Below are positions 42,991-52,288 of a stretch of DNA of 64,000 bases, piece after piece. The notes under the pieces were generated by a model, which made no database searches, was not told where the DNA came from, and saw only the letters and a program-made list of their open reading frames with translations. The stretch comes from Flavobacterium acetivorans (GTDB lineage: Bacteria > Bacteroidota > Bacteroidia > Flavobacteriales > Flavobacteriaceae), in NCBI RefSeq assembly GCF_020911885.1, contig NZ_CP087132.1, positions 2,046,001 through 2,110,000 of the forward strand. The letters are read 5' to 3'. The position numbers were made by a program, and so were the translations under genes. How positions within the stretch are numbered: the stretch's first letter is position 1; every line of letters begins with the position of its first letter.

Positions 42991-43707
42991 ATGAAACTGG
43001 ATATATTAGCTTTTGGTGCCCATCCCGATGATGTGGAATTAGGTTGTGCGGGTACCATTTTAAAAGAGATCTCATTAGGGAAAACCGTAGGAATTGTCGA
43101 TTTAACACGCGGAGAGTTAGGAACCAGAGGTTCTGCTGAAATTAGAGATCAGGAAGCGAATGCAGCAGCTGAAATCTTAGGTGTTACGGTTCGTGAAAAT
43201 CTGGGTATGCGCGATGGTTTTTTTGTAAATGACGAAAAACATCAATTGGAAATAATCAAAATGATACGCAAGTATAAACCTGAAATTGTTTTGTGTAATG
43301 CCATTGACGACCGTCATATTGATCACGGAAAAGGGAGTAAATTGGTTTCGGATGCTTGTTTCTTGTCAGGCTTGATGAAAATAGAAACGGTACTTGATGG
43401 GGAGAAACAAGAAGCCTGGAGACCTAAACTAGTTTATCATTATATTCAATGGAAAAATATACAGCCAGACTTTGTGGTTGATATAACTGGTTTTACTGAT
43501 AAAAAGATTGAGTCTATTTTAGCTTATGGTTCGCAGTTTTATGATCCAAATTCTAAGGAGTCGGAGTCACCTATAAGCTCTAAAAACTTCTTAGAAAGCT
43601 TAAATTATAGATCAAGGGATTTAGGAAGGCTTGTGGGGGTAGAACATGCCGAAGGTTTTACAGTTGAAAGGTATTTGGCAGTCAATAGTTTAGGAAATTT
43701 GTTGTAG
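42991..43707 (+). CDS. bshB1: bacillithiol biosynthesis deacetylase BshB1
   Basis: Zinc-dependent LmbE/PIG-L deacetylase, 238 residues, that removes the acetyl group from N-acetylglucosaminyl-malate to make the bacillithiol precursor. Motifs: FGAHPDDVELGCAGTI (zinc ligands His and Asp), LTRGELGTRGSAEIRDQEA, and CNAIDDRHIDHGKGS (third ligand His). The GELGTRG block is distinctive for BshB1. It follows the isochorismate synthase gene by 40 bases. bshA and bshC are not in view. Confidence 0.92.
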   Translation: MKLDILAFGAHPDDVELGCAGTILKEISLGKTVGIVDLTRGELGTRGSAEIRDQEANAAAEILGVTVRENLGMRDGFFVNDEKHQLEIIKMIRKYKPEIVLCNAIDDRHIDHGKGSKLVSDACFLSGLMKIETVLDGEKQEAWRPKLVYHYIQWKNIQPDFVVDITGFTDKKIESILAYGSQFYDPNSKESESPISSKNFLESLNYRSRDLGRLVGVEHAEGFTVERYLAVNSLGNLL

Positions 43708-43734
43708 TTTTAGTGATTTTTTTTGATAAAAATA

Positions 43735-43765
43735 TTTGCAAAAGTAAACTTATGTTGTATCTTTG
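43735..43765 (+). promoter_or_regulatory. tRNA-His promoter
   Basis: TTTG (43735-43738), exactly 19 bases, then TATCTTTG (43758-43765): a full match to the Bacteroidetes housekeeping promoter. The tRNA starts 18 bases later. Confidence 0.8.
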
Positions 43766-43783
43766 CCACCGCTAAGCAACATG

Positions 43784-43857
43784 GTGGTTGTAGCTCAGTT
43801 GGTTAGAGCATCGGTTTGTGGTACCGAGGGTCGCGGGTTCGAGCCCCGTCTTCCACC
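43784..43857 (+). tRNA. tRNA-His (anticodon GTG)
   Basis: Cloverleaf read by hand: acceptor 43784-43790, D arm with GCTCAGTTGGTTAGAGC, anticodon stem TCGGT/ACCGA with loop TTGTGGT (anticodon GTG), T arm GCGGG-TTCGAGC-CCCGT, and discriminator C73 at 43857. A G at 43783 can pair with C73, the His-specific G-1. CCA is not encoded. Acceptor pairs 5-68 and 6-67 are both T-T (43788/43852, 43789/43851), an oddity discussed in findings. Confidence 0.9.
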
Positions 43858-43865
43858 CAGAAAGC

Positions 43866-43893
43866 AAAAGCCTTGAAGAAATTCAAGGCTTTT
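43866..43893 (+). terminator. terminator after tRNA-His
   Basis: 12-bp perfect stem AAAAGCCTTGAA / TTCAAGGCTTTT with GAAA tetraloop and T-run, 8 bases past the tRNA. Confidence 0.9.
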
Positions 43894-43951
43894 TTTGCGC
43901 GTTTAAGTTTTTTTTTTTTTGAGCAAAGTTGATTCATAGATGATTTAAAAT

Positions 43952-43985
43952 AAAAAGAGCCTTGAATTTCTTCAAGGCTCTTTTT
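43952..43985 (-). terminator. terminator after the M28 peptidase gene
   Basis: 15-bp perfect stem AAAAAGAGCCTTGAA / TTCAAGGCTCTTTTT with loop TTTC (GAAA on the minus strand). Its 22-base core is the exact reverse complement of the tRNA terminator core. Confidence 0.9.
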
Positions 43986-43999
43986 GTATGCTTTAAAAA

Positions 44000-45025
44000 C
44001 TATTTTTTATCGACTACAGGACGATTTTCTCTATTAGCCAATTCCCAAGCTGTTACAAAGGCAAATTGAGCTCTTTTAGTTAGGGCGTCATATTCAATTT
44101 TATCAGGAGTATCGGTTTTTTTGTGGTAATCTGCGTGCACCCCATTAAAAAGAAATACGGACGGAATACCATGTTTCGAAAAATTGTAATGGTCAGAACG
44201 TTCGTAAAAACGATTCGGATCCATTGGATCATTGTATTTATAATCTAATTTCAGATTGGTGTATTTTTCGTTTACGGTAGTGCAGATATTGTCTAAATCT
44301 GAAGAAAGACGATCAGCACCTATCAGGTATACATAATTATTTGAGTCGGCATGTGCTTCATCACGGCGTCCTATCATATCGATGTTGATGTCGGTGATGG
44401 TATTAGCCAACGGAAATAATGGGTTTTCAGAATAAAAACGAGAGCCATGCAAACCGTGCTCTTCGCCAGTTACATGAAGAAATAAGATAGAACGTTTAGG
44501 GCCTTTTCCTTCTTTTTTAGCTATTTCAAATGCTTCTGCAATTTCGAGTAAGGCTACAGTACCTGATCCGTCATCATCGGCGCCGTTATAGATTTCTCCT
44601 CCATTAATGCCTACATGGTCATAATGTGCTGAAATAACAATGATTTCATTTGGCTTTTCGGAACCTTCGATGTAAGCCCAAATATTTTCAGAGTCGGATA
44701 GATTTTCATTGCGCTTAGCATTCAAGTAAGCTGCCGGAATGGGTTGGTAGAAGTTTGTGGCTCCTTTTGGGAAAGGGATTCCGTTTTTTTGATATTGGCT
44801 AATGAGGTATTGACCGGCTTTTTTTTGACCTGGAGAACCAGTTTCTCGGCCTTCCATTTCATCAGAAGCCACGATATAAAGGTGTGTTTTTAGCTCCTTT
44901 GCAGTTATGGTATTCATGTATTTTGTAGGATCTGAAACTTTTGAAACAGTATCAGTTGTAGTATTTTTTGAGCTAGCACAAGAGAATGTAACTGCTATCA
45001 CAAAAAGAGACAGGATTTTTTTCAT
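44000..45025 (-). CDS. M28-family zinc aminopeptidase lipoprotein
   Basis: A 341-residue exported metallopeptidase. Lipobox IAVTFSC gives Cys16. The di-zinc site is seen in VISAHYDHVGI (His, Asp), YNGADDDGSGTVALLEIAEA (bridging Asp), LHVTGEEHGLHGS (Glu-Glu), DINIDMIGRRDEA (Asp) and ERSDHYNFSKHGIP (His). Such enzymes act in the periplasm or on the outer membrane on peptides. It is 8 bases downstream of the DUF3667 gene, so probably co-transcribed with it. Confidence 0.92.
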   Translation of the reverse strand: MKKILSLFVIAVTFSCASSKNTTTDTVSKVSDPTKYMNTITAKELKTHLYIVASDEMEGRETGSPGQKKAGQYLISQYQKNGIPFPKGATNFYQPIPAAYLNAKRNENLSDSENIWAYIEGSEKPNEIIVISAHYDHVGINGGEIYNGADDDGSGTVALLEIAEAFEIAKKEGKGPKRSILFLHVTGEEHGLHGSRFYSENPLFPLANTITDINIDMIGRRDEAHADSNNYVYLIGADRLSSDLDNICTTVNEKYTNLKLDYKYNDPMDPNRFYERSDHYNFSKHGIPSVFLFNGVHADYHKKTDTPDKIEYDALTKRAQFAFVTAWELANRENRPVVDKK

Positions 45026-45033
45026 TATTGAGT

Positions 45034-45993
45034 TTATTTTAAATTGATAAAGGTATACACGGCAAATATGGCAATAATTAGGATAACTATTATGAAGTTG
45101 ATGATAAAAAGTAAGCTGCTCTTCAAGAATGATACAAATCGGGTTTCACCATAAAAACGATGATGCGCTGGGTAGAAATAGTAAATCATCCAGCTAAACC
45201 CAATAAAATTAAATAATCCAAGAATGAAACTGATTAGACCTGATTTTTCAAATGAAGATAGGAATTTATTGGTCAAAAAGAGGATTAAAAAGAGTAATAG
45301 CAAGAACGAAAAATAATGCAAGGTGAAAATCCCATGATCAAAATAGTACCATCGTTTTTTATTGTGAAAAAGCCATAGGAAGAAGGCGAAAAAAGGCATG
45401 AATACAAATAAAACCTTGGGTAGGTTGTGAAGAAATGATTCAACAAATTTTTCTAAAATTTCTTTGTTAGTATTGTGATCTTTGATGGTTTGAATCTTTT
45501 TGTTAATCCAATAATTAAATTCAGACAGTTTTTTAGATTCGGGGGCATTTTTTTGAATGGAGTCCAATTCTGTGACCGAACCGTAACCAAAGTTGAATAG
45601 ATCTTCCTCGTCCTTAGTTTCCTGTTTTGTATTTGTAGGAACTTTTGTTTCTTGTATTTTTAATGCTTCTGAATCTTTATTTGGAAAAACGGTAATTAAA
45701 AAAAAAGTGATGAAACTGATAAAAATATAGAGACGTACAGGAGCAAGATAGGAAAGTCTTTTCCCGGAAAGATATTCTTTTGTCAATGCTGAGGGCTTGA
45801 ACAAAAGATTTTTTATGGTTTTCCAAAAAGCATTTTCATAATGTGTCAAGTCTTCTATGAAATGAATGAACAAATGGTAGAAAGTTTTTCGGGTATCTGT
45901 ATTTTCTTGTCCACAATTAGAACAGAATCGATTTTCTACTACATATCTGCAATTCAAGCAGGTTTTGTCTTTTCTTAAAGGACTTTTGCTCAT
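45034..45993 (-). CDS. DUF3667 zinc-ribbon membrane protein
   Basis: A 319-residue protein. An N-terminal zinc ribbon (CLNCRYVVENRFCSNCGQEN, two CxxC pairs) is followed by the DUF3667 signature (HFIEDLTHYENAFWKTIK, LFKPSALTKEYLSGKR) and about five transmembrane segments, the first at LAPVRLYIFISFITFFLITV and the rest after residue 190. A hydrophilic loop of about 90 residues separates them. Function is unknown. It is followed closely by the M28 peptidase gene. Confidence 0.85.
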   Translation of the reverse strand: MSKSPLRKDKTCLNCRYVVENRFCSNCGQENTDTRKTFYHLFIHFIEDLTHYENAFWKTIKNLLFKPSALTKEYLSGKRLSYLAPVRLYIFISFITFFLITVFPNKDSEALKIQETKVPTNTKQETKDEEDLFNFGYGSVTELDSIQKNAPESKKLSEFNYWINKKIQTIKDHNTNKEILEKFVESFLHNLPKVLFVFMPFFAFFLWLFHNKKRWYYFDHGIFTLHYFSFLLLLFLILFLTNKFLSSFEKSGLISFILGLFNFIGFSWMIYYFYPAHHRFYGETRFVSFLKSSLLFIINFIIVILIIAIFAVYTFINLK

Positions 45994-46026
45994 AGATTAA
46001 GGTTTTAAATCAGTAAAGGGTGTTTG

Positions 46027-46800
46027 TTACTTTCTTAAGACTTCATTCAAAAATAATTTTAAATGTTCAAAAGCTCGTTTGGCGGCTGTTGGATTATAAG
46101 CGGCGCCTTTGGAGTTGTCATTTCCTGATTCTGGATTAGTAAAAGAATGGACAGCATTGGAATAATAGATCATCTGCCAATCGGCTTTGGTGTCCTGCAT
46201 TTCTTGTTGAAAAGCTGCGATTTCTTCTTTGGATTCAATGGGATCATCGGCACCGTGACAAATCAATACTTTCGCAGTAATCGGTTCGACAGCTCTTGAT
46301 GGGTCTTTTGCCAGTCCGCCGTGAAAGGAAACAACTCCTTTTACGTTGAGATGTCCACGAGCGGCTTCAAGTGCGCCTGTGCCACCAAAACAATAACCAA
46401 TCACTACAATATTGTCTGGATCTGCGCCAGCCGTAATCAATTGTTTTAAGGCTAGAGTAATTCTATTTTGATACTCTTTGTAATTGGTTTTGTAATAGCC
46501 TGCTTTTTGACCTGCTTCAGTATTATTTTGGGGATAATTGCCTTCGCCATAAATATCGGCAATAAAGGCATGATATCCTAGATGGGCTAAGTCAGTGGCA
46601 ATGTCTTTGGATACTTTATCAATTCCTTTCCAGGCAGGAAGGATTAGAATTCCTGGATTCGCGTTCTTTTTCTTAGATGGCAGAATTTTAAATCCATTCA
46701 AAACCTGGTTCCCGTCTTTGTATTTTACCGCTTTTAGCTGGGCCAAAGTGCCATTTGAAAATAAAAAAATTGCTAAAATTAAAAAGATATAATTTTTCAT
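46027..46800 (-). CDS. exported dienelactone hydrolase-family protein
   Basis: An alpha/beta-hydrolase of 257 residues with signal peptide MKNYIFLILAIFLFSNGTLA. The nucleophile elbow is GYCFGGTG (Cys, as in dienelactone hydrolases), with the acid in CHGADDPI and the catalytic His in VHSFTNPES. The substrate is unknown; export and lack of aromatic-degradation neighbours argue against a true dienelactone role. It is the first gene upstream of the DUF3667 gene on the minus strand. Confidence 0.85.
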   Translation of the reverse strand: MKNYIFLILAIFLFSNGTLAQLKAVKYKDGNQVLNGFKILPSKKKNANPGILILPAWKGIDKVSKDIATDLAHLGYHAFIADIYGEGNYPQNNTEAGQKAGYYKTNYKEYQNRITLALKQLITAGADPDNIVVIGYCFGGTGALEAARGHLNVKGVVSFHGGLAKDPSRAVEPITAKVLICHGADDPIESKEEIAAFQQEMQDTKADWQMIYYSNAVHSFTNPESGNDNSKGAAYNPTAAKRAFEHLKLFLNEVLRK

Positions 46801-46912
46801 AATATTGTGTTTTTATACAAATATCTGAATTATATATAAATATTTAACTTTCTTAGCCGGAATATATTATGGCTATGTTGTTTTGATTTTTATAGCAGAA
46901 AATGGTATGAAA

Positions 46913-47365
46913 TTACAATGTGATGTTCCTTTTGAAGGCACAACCTAATTCAATCATGGAATCTGTTTTTGCAATTCCGGGGATATTGTCAATCTTTTCG
47001 TACAAGAGTTTTCTCATGTGTTCGTGATTTTGGGCAATCATTTTGATGTACAGCGTGAAGGAACCGGTTACGTAATAACATTCGGTTATTTCAGGAATTT
47101 TTTTTAATTCTTCGATAATTCTGCTCGAATCGGCATCTTTGTTTAGCGTGAGTCCGGTGAAAGCACCCCAGTCGTATCCTATTTTTTTTTCGTCTATAAT
47201 AGGCTTTATTCCTGTAATGATTCCCTGCTCAATTAAGCGATTGATGCGTTGATGTACCATGGTGTTGGAGATTTTTAAATTGGCAGCAATAGCAGAGAAA
47301 GCCATTCTCCCGTCTTTTTCCAATTCCTTGATAATCTTAGTGTCGAATTCATCTAATACATCCAT
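46913..47365 (-). CDS. Lrp/AsnC-family transcriptional regulator
   Basis: A 150-residue regulator with N-terminal helix-turn-helix (LDEFDTKIIKELEKDGRMAF, SAIAANLKISNTMVHQRINR) and C-terminal RAM ligand-binding domain (TECYYVTGSFTLYIKMIA). It is divergent from rocD-arginase with a 204-base gap holding an inverted repeat ACAAGT-N7-ACTTGT next to the rocD promoter. It likely regulates arginine/ornithine breakdown in response to an amino acid; that is inference. Confidence 0.9.
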   Translation of the reverse strand: MDVLDEFDTKIIKELEKDGRMAFSAIAANLKISNTMVHQRINRLIEQGIITGIKPIIDEKKIGYDWGAFTGLTLNKDADSSRIIEELKKIPEITECYYVTGSFTLYIKMIAQNHEHMRKLLYEKIDNIPGIAKTDSMIELGCAFKRNITL

Positions 47366-47487
47366 GATAATTGTTTTAAATAGTCGTAATTTTATAAGTT
47401 CAATGCATTTTTACGGGACTAACTTAGAGATTAAAATGACTTATTAATTTCTTTTAATTAGGTAAATTAACTTTTGTAAAAGTATAA

Positions 47488-47506
47488 ACAAGTCAAAATT
47501 ACTTGT
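47488..47506. promoter_or_regulatory. candidate AsnC-family operator
   Basis: Inverted repeat ACAAGT-N7-ACTTGT, perfect arms, ending 5 bases upstream of the rocD -33 element. A second near-palindrome ACTTTTGTAAAAGT lies about 20 bases further upstream. Confidence 0.45.
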
Positions 47507-47511
47507 TTTTA

Positions 47512-47541
47512 TTGTAAAATAAAAAAATATTGTTATTTTTG
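47512..47541 (+). promoter_or_regulatory. rocD promoter
   Basis: TTG (47512-47514), exactly 19 bases, then TATTTTTG (47534-47541). The ATG is at 47570, giving a leader of about 25 bases. Confidence 0.7.
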
Positions 47542-47569
47542 TGTTCAATTTTTTTAAAAAGAATATATC

Positions 47570-48823
47570 ATGGAACAAACACACGCAACACTTTCTTCAA
47601 AGTCTGAAGTGTTAATAGAAAAAGAGAATAAGTATGGCGCCCATAATTATCATCCCTTACCTGTGGTGCTTGACAAAGGAGAAGGTGTATTTGTTTGGGA
47701 TGTAGACGGAAAAAAATATTATGATTTCTTATCTGCTTATTCTGCCGTAAATCAAGGACATTGTCATCCAAAGATTGTTGGAGCAATGGTGAAACAAGCC
47801 CAAACTCTGACCTTGACTTCGCGTGCATTTCATAACGATCAACTTGGGGTTTATGAGGAATATGTAACCAAGTATTTTGGCTTTGATAAAGTCTTACCTA
47901 TGAATACCGGAGCCGAAGCAGTTGAGACGGCATTGAAATTATGCAGAAAATGGGCTTATGAAGTAAAAGGAATTCCGGAGAATCAAGCGCAAATTATTGT
48001 TTGCGAGAATAATTTTCACGGAAGAACGACCACTATTATTTCGTTTTCAAACGATGAAGGTGCGCGCAAGAGTTTTGGTCCTTTTACCGCAGGATTTATC
48101 AAGATTCCTTATGATGATACTTCGGCTTTAGAAGAAGTCTTAAAATCAACGACAAATATAGCCGGATTCTTGGTAGAGCCTATTCAAGGAGAAGCAGGCG
48201 TTTATGTTCCTACCGAAGGCTATTTGGCGAAAGCCAAAGCACTTTGTGAAGCTCATAATGTATTGTTTATAGCTGATGAGGTTCAAACGGGAATTGCACG
48301 TACCGGGAAATTATTGGCGGTAAATCATGAGAATGTGCAACCCGATATTTTAATTTTAGGAAAAGCAATCTCTGGAGGAGTTTATCCGGTCTCGGCAGTT
48401 TTGGCCAATAATGAAATTATGAATGTCATCAAGCCAGGACAACACGGATCTACCTTTGGAGGGAATCCTGTAGCTGCTGCAGTTGCTATGGCTGCTCTTG
48501 AAGTAGTGAAAGATGAAAATTTATCTGAAAATGCTGAACGTTTAGGGATTGTTTTAAGAAAAGGATTGAATGAAATTGCCTCGAGAAATCCGTTGATTTC
48601 TTTGGTGAGAGGAAAAGGATTGCTTAATGCGATTGTGATTGAGTGTGATGAAGAGTCTGATTTAGCTTGGGAAATTTGTTTGAAATTTAGAGATTATGGT
48701 TTATTGGCAAAGCCAACCCATGGAAATAAAATACGATTGGCTCCGCCATTAGTTATTACCGAAGCACAAATTCAAGACTGTCTTGCCATCATAGAAAAAG
48801 CATTAAATGATTTCAAACAATAG
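47570..48823 (+). CDS. rocD: ornithine aminotransferase
   Basis: PLP enzyme converting ornithine plus 2-oxoglutarate to glutamate semialdehyde, 417 residues. Marks: [67 protein letters not shown] and the PLP lysine in [19 protein letters not shown]. It is followed after 7 bases by the arginase gene, giving arginine to P5C in two steps. Confidence 0.94.
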   Translation: MEQTHATLSSKSEVLIEKENKYGAHNYHPLPVVLDKGEGVFVWDVDGKKYYDFLSAYSAVNQGHCHPKIVGAMVKQAQTLTLTSRAFHNDQLGVYEEYVTKYFGFDKVLPMNTGAEAVETALKLCRKWAYEVKGIPENQAQIIVCENNFHGRTTTIISFSNDEGARKSFGPFTAGFIKIPYDDTSALEEVLKSTTNIAGFLVEPIQGEAGVYVPTEGYLAKAKALCEAHNVLFIADEVQTGIARTGKLLAVNHENVQPDILILGKAISGGVYPVSAVLANNEIMNVIKPGQHGSTFGGNPVAAAVAMAALEVVKDENLSENAERLGIVLRKGLNEIASRNPLISLVRGKGLLNAIVIECDEESDLAWEICLKFRDYGLLAKPTHGNKIRLAPPLVITEAQIQDCLAIIEKALNDFKQ

Positions 48824-48830
48824 CAAAAGC

Positions 48831-49799
48831 ATGGAACGATTTATTAAGTTGATAAAAAACCGGTCAGATATAGGAGCGGGGACAAGAGGTTCTGATCTAG
48901 GGGTTGATGCGATAGAAATTGCAGCAATCAATAAAGACAGTGATTACTTTAATCAATTTGAGTTTGATGATGTAAAATCGCATAATGAGTCGATATACGA
49001 CAAAAACCGAAATGCATTTGCCAAAAGAATCGAACATGTTTTGGAGCAATGTACCCGAGTTTGTTATAGTGTAAGGAACAATCTAAAAGAGAATTTTTTT
49101 CCAATTGTTTTGTCTGGGGATCATTCTTCGGCTTTAGGAACTATTAGCGGCATCAAAGCAGTTTATCCTGATAAAAGGCTCGGCGTGGTATGGATTGACG
49201 CTCATGCCGATTTGCATTCGCCTTATACTTCTCCTTCGGGAAATATTCATGGAATGCCTTTGGCGGCGGCTTTAGGAGAAGATAATTTGGATTGTCAAGT
49301 CAACAAAATTATTCCTGAAACCAAGCAGCATTGGGAAGAAATGAAAAACATTGGTTATCCAGGTGCTAAATTGGTTCCAGAGGATTTAATCTATTTTGGA
49401 GTCCGTGATACCGAAGAGGCAGAAAATAAGCAAATTGAAAAGTTTAAAATCAAAAACTATAAGGTAGAGGAGGTGCGTTATCGCGGTCTTAAAACCTGTG
49501 TTGAGGAGGCTTTGGCAAGATTATCAAAGTGCGATATGATTTACATTTCGTTTGATGTGGATTCCATGGATTGTGACATGATTTCTTATGGAACGGGAAC
49601 ACCGGTTCCAAAAGGATTTGATCAATATGAGATAATTGAGATCATCAACCAGATTATTGCAAGTAAAAAGGTGGTTTGTATTGAATTTGTTGAAATAAAT
49701 CCTCTTTTGGATACCAAAGGAAATAAGATGGCCGAAACCGCATTTGAGGTTCTAGAACAAATAACACCTTCAATAATATTACCTAGAGAAGAGTTATAA
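48831..49799 (+). CDS. arginase-family ureohydrolase
   Basis: Manganese ureohydrolase of 322 residues. Metal ligands are seen in SGDHSSALGT (His), WIDAHADLHSP (Asp, His, Asp) and ISFDVDSMDCD (Asp, Asp). TGTPVPKG and EFVEINPLLD are also conserved. The start ATG at 48831 (MERFIKLIKNRSDI) avoids an eight-codon overlap with rocD. Arginase is favoured over agmatinase or formimidoylglutamase because of the neighbouring rocD. Confidence 0.88.
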   Translation: MERFIKLIKNRSDIGAGTRGSDLGVDAIEIAAINKDSDYFNQFEFDDVKSHNESIYDKNRNAFAKRIEHVLEQCTRVCYSVRNNLKENFFPIVLSGDHSSALGTISGIKAVYPDKRLGVVWIDAHADLHSPYTSPSGNIHGMPLAAALGEDNLDCQVNKIIPETKQHWEEMKNIGYPGAKLVPEDLIYFGVRDTEEAENKQIEKFKIKNYKVEEVRYRGLKTCVEEALARLSKCDMIYISFDVDSMDCDMISYGTGTPVPKGFDQYEIIEIINQIIASKKVVCIEFVEINPLLDTKGNKMAETAFEVLEQITPSIILPREEL

Positions 49800-49820
49800 T
49801 TATTGCTGTTATTCCAATAA

Positions 49821-49856
49821 AAAAAACCAAAATCTGACAACAGATTTTGGTTTTTT
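49821..49856. terminator. bidirectional terminator after arginase
   Basis: 16-bp perfect stem AAAAAACCAAAATCTG / CAGATTTTGGTTTTTT with loop ACAA, between the convergent arginase and DUF1697 genes. Confidence 0.9.
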
Positions 49857-49875
49857 ATGTTTTAGATATCGATTG

Positions 49876-50427
49876 TTATTGTTCCGTTTCCTCGTACATT
49901 TTCAATAAATTAGTCACAGTATTCCAATTTCGTATTGTAGCGGTAACATTGAGTTTTTTTTCAATGTATTTTTGATCTAATCTGGTTTTTCCAGCAGAAA
50001 CGGCATATTTTATAAAAATTCGACTGGAGTCAATATGAACTTCATCGGGTTTTACGGAACTCATCTTGAGATCATGAATGCTTTGATTATTTAAAATAGT
50101 CGAGATAAAAGCGACATAGAGTTTTTTAGTATCGACTTCAGATTCTTTCAAAAAAGGATTGTTTTGAAAACAGGCTAACAAATCTTCTTTGGCAATGACC
50201 ACTACGGGAACATCATGCCCAAAAACTTTGAAAATTTCCTGCTTAATGTGAAAACCTACTGCCGCGGGATTTTCTTCGGCGGTGTTTACAAATACATTTC
50301 CGCTTTGAATGTAAGTTCTGACGTCCTGATAACCGCTTTTTTCTAATGCTTTTTGCAAAGCATCCATTTTGATCATATTGTGTCCTGAAACGTTGATGCC
50401 GCGAAGAAGGGCAAGATGTGTTTTCAT
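49876..50427 (-). CDS. DUF1697 family protein
   Basis: A 183-residue cytoplasmic protein. The N-terminal LALLRGINVSGHNMIKMDAL and YIQSGNVFVNT are the DUF1697 hallmarks; EVHIDSSRIFIKYAVSAGKT and RNWNTVTNLLKM follow. Function is unknown. No link to the nearby ars genes is evident; about 100 bases separate it from acr3. Confidence 0.88.
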   Translation of the reverse strand: MKTHLALLRGINVSGHNMIKMDALQKALEKSGYQDVRTYIQSGNVFVNTAEENPAAVGFHIKQEIFKVFGHDVPVVVIAKEDLLACFQNNPFLKESEVDTKKLYVAFISTILNNQSIHDLKMSSVKPDEVHIDSSRIFIKYAVSAGKTRLDQKYIEKKLNVTATIRNWNTVTNLLKMYEETEQ

Positions 50428-50528
50428 ATATTTAGAATGCTTTTGTGAGATGTGCAGCTACCTAATTTGTCTGGGCAAATATAGCGAAGAAACATTTGGG
50501 AATATTTTGCTTTTGCGGAAATTGGATT

Positions 50529-51593
50529 TTAATTGGAAAAGTATTTTTTTCGAAACCAAAAAGCAACATTCACTAAAGCGATTAATGCCGGAACTTCTAC
50601 CAGAGGACCTATGACACCGGCAAAAGCTTGTCCGCTGTTGATGCCAAATACACCTATGGCAACGGCAATGGCCAGTTCAAAGTTGTTTCCGGTAGCTGTA
50701 AAAGCAATGGCGGTACTTTTAGAATAATCGGCGCCAAAATATTTTCCGGTAAAAAAACTGATAATGAACATCAGTGTAAAATAAATCACTAGCGGAATGG
50801 CAATTCGTACGACATCCATTGGGATTTGTACGATTAATTCGCCTTTTAAACTGAACATAAGCACAATTGTAAATAGTAAAGCTATCAAGGTTATGGGCGA
50901 AATAAATGGAATATATTTGGTTTCAAACCATTCGGTTCCTTTTAAATGGATTAAGCCATAACGACTGATAATTCCTAGTGCAAAAGGAATTCCTAGATAG
51001 ATTCCCACACTTTCCGCAATTTGACCGATACTGATGTTGACGTTGAATCCAGTATAACCAAAATAAGGAGGAAGTACGGTAATGAAAATATAAGCATAAA
51101 CGCTGTATAGCAATACCTGAAAAATACTGTTGAGAGCAATAAGTCCTGCAGCATATTCTCGGTTTCCATCGGCGAGATCATTCCAAACAACGACCATAGC
51201 AATGCAACGCGCCAGACCAATCAGGATAACGCCAATCATGTATTCAGGATAGCCATTTAAAAAAAATAAGGCTAAGAAAAACATCAGTATAGGGCCGATG
51301 ATCCAGTTTAGGAATAGAGAAGCGGCCAGTACTTTGGTGTTTTTGAATACTTCGCCCATTTGTTCGTATTTTACTTTTGCCAAAGGCGGATACATCATCA
51401 GAATTAATCCAATGGCCAAAGGAATATTAGTGGTTCCGCTCGAAAAAGAGTTAATGAAATCGCCGGTGGAAGGAATGAAGTGTCCAATGCTGACCCCAAT
51501 TGCCATAGCGAGAAATATCCAAAGGGTTAGATTCCGATCCAGAAAGCTTAATTTTTTTCTTTCTGCTACTGGCGTACAATTAGTTACTGACAT
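50529..51593 (-). CDS. acr3: ACR3-family arsenite efflux permease
   Basis: Inner-membrane arsenite exporter of 354 residues with ten hydrophobic segments. [20 protein letters not shown] contains the Cys essential for arsenite transport in ACR3 proteins, and [15 protein letters not shown] is the second family signature. It is the last gene of arsR-DUF6428-arsC-acr3, exporting As(III) made by the upstream reductase. Confidence 0.95.
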   Translation of the reverse strand: MSVTNCTPVAERKKLSFLDRNLTLWIFLAMAIGVSIGHFIPSTGDFINSFSSGTTNIPLAIGLILMMYPPLAKVKYEQMGEVFKNTKVLAASLFLNWIIGPILMFFLALFFLNGYPEYMIGVILIGLARCIAMVVVWNDLADGNREYAAGLIALNSIFQVLLYSVYAYIFITVLPPYFGYTGFNVNISIGQIAESVGIYLGIPFALGIISRYGLIHLKGTEWFETKYIPFISPITLIALLFTIVLMFSLKGELIVQIPMDVVRIAIPLVIYFTLMFIISFFTGKYFGADYSKSTAIAFTATGNNFELAIAVAIGVFGINSGQAFAGVIGPLVEVPALIALVNVAFWFRKKYFSN

Positions 51594-51636
51594 AATTTAA
51601 TTTTTGCTATTTATTTCTTAATGGTCAAAATTTTAT

Positions 51637-52269
51637 TTATTTTTTTATTTGAGAAAAAACATAAAATAGTTCAGTTGCAATTTCAATACTGCGTTCCAGG
51701 TATTTTTCAGTTTGTTGGGCTGTATTGTCAAATACTTTGGGATCTTCAAAAGGAATCGGAATGCGTTTTTCGGCACCGGCTATAAACGGACAGTCTCCAT
51801 CGGCTTGCGAACAAGTTAAAATTGCTGCAAATCCGGATTTGGGATTAAAATCATCATCAAAAGTTTTAGAAAAACCAATAATAGGATGTTCATTATCGCT
51901 GTATTTTATAGCATAAACTGAGTTGCTTTCTGTTGAAAGCCTTTTTATTTGAAATCCGTTTTGTTCTATGGTTTTGGCAACCATTGGAAATAGATCAGTG
52001 GCTTCTGTGCCGCCCGAATAGCAAAACACATTTTCTATGTTAAAATAAGCCGCCGCAGTTTGTGCCCAAATTTGGGACAAATGGCTTCTTCGAGAATTGT
52101 GGGTACAAATAAAATTAAGTCTTATTTGCTGCTGATGGCTTAGTTTTTCTTGTATAAAATCAATCAGCGGTTGTAAGATGATTTTGCGCTCTGGAGTTAT
52201 ATTTATTAATTCAAAAGCACTGATTTGGTTTTCGATTGTTTTGAAAAGAATGGTTTTGTTTGAAATCAT
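51637..52269 (-). CDS. arsC: arsenate reductase, LMW-phosphatase type
   Basis: A 210-residue protein of the low-molecular-weight tyrosine phosphatase fold. The P-loop FICTHNSRRSHLSQIWA has the CX5R motif (Cys55, Arg61). PIPFEDPKVFDNTAQQTEKY near the C-terminus carries the Asp-Pro of the acid loop. Resolving cysteines in CSQADGDCPF fit thioredoxin-type ArsC. Position between DUF6428 and acr3 supports arsenate reduction. A protein phosphatase role is less likely. Confidence 0.88.
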   Translation of the reverse strand: MISNKTILFKTIENQISAFELINITPERKIILQPLIDFIQEKLSHQQQIRLNFICTHNSRRSHLSQIWAQTAAAYFNIENVFCYSGGTEATDLFPMVAKTIEQNGFQIKRLSTESNSVYAIKYSDNEHPIIGFSKTFDDDFNPKSGFAAILTCSQADGDCPFIAGAEKRIPIPFEDPKVFDNTAQQTEKYLERSIEIATELFYVFSQIKK

Positions 52270-52288
52270 AGTTAGAGAAACTTTATAT

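Noticed and set aside
51725..51916. 63-codon plus-strand frame in arsC
   Set aside because: Antisense to a gene with intact CX5R motif; no supporting signals.
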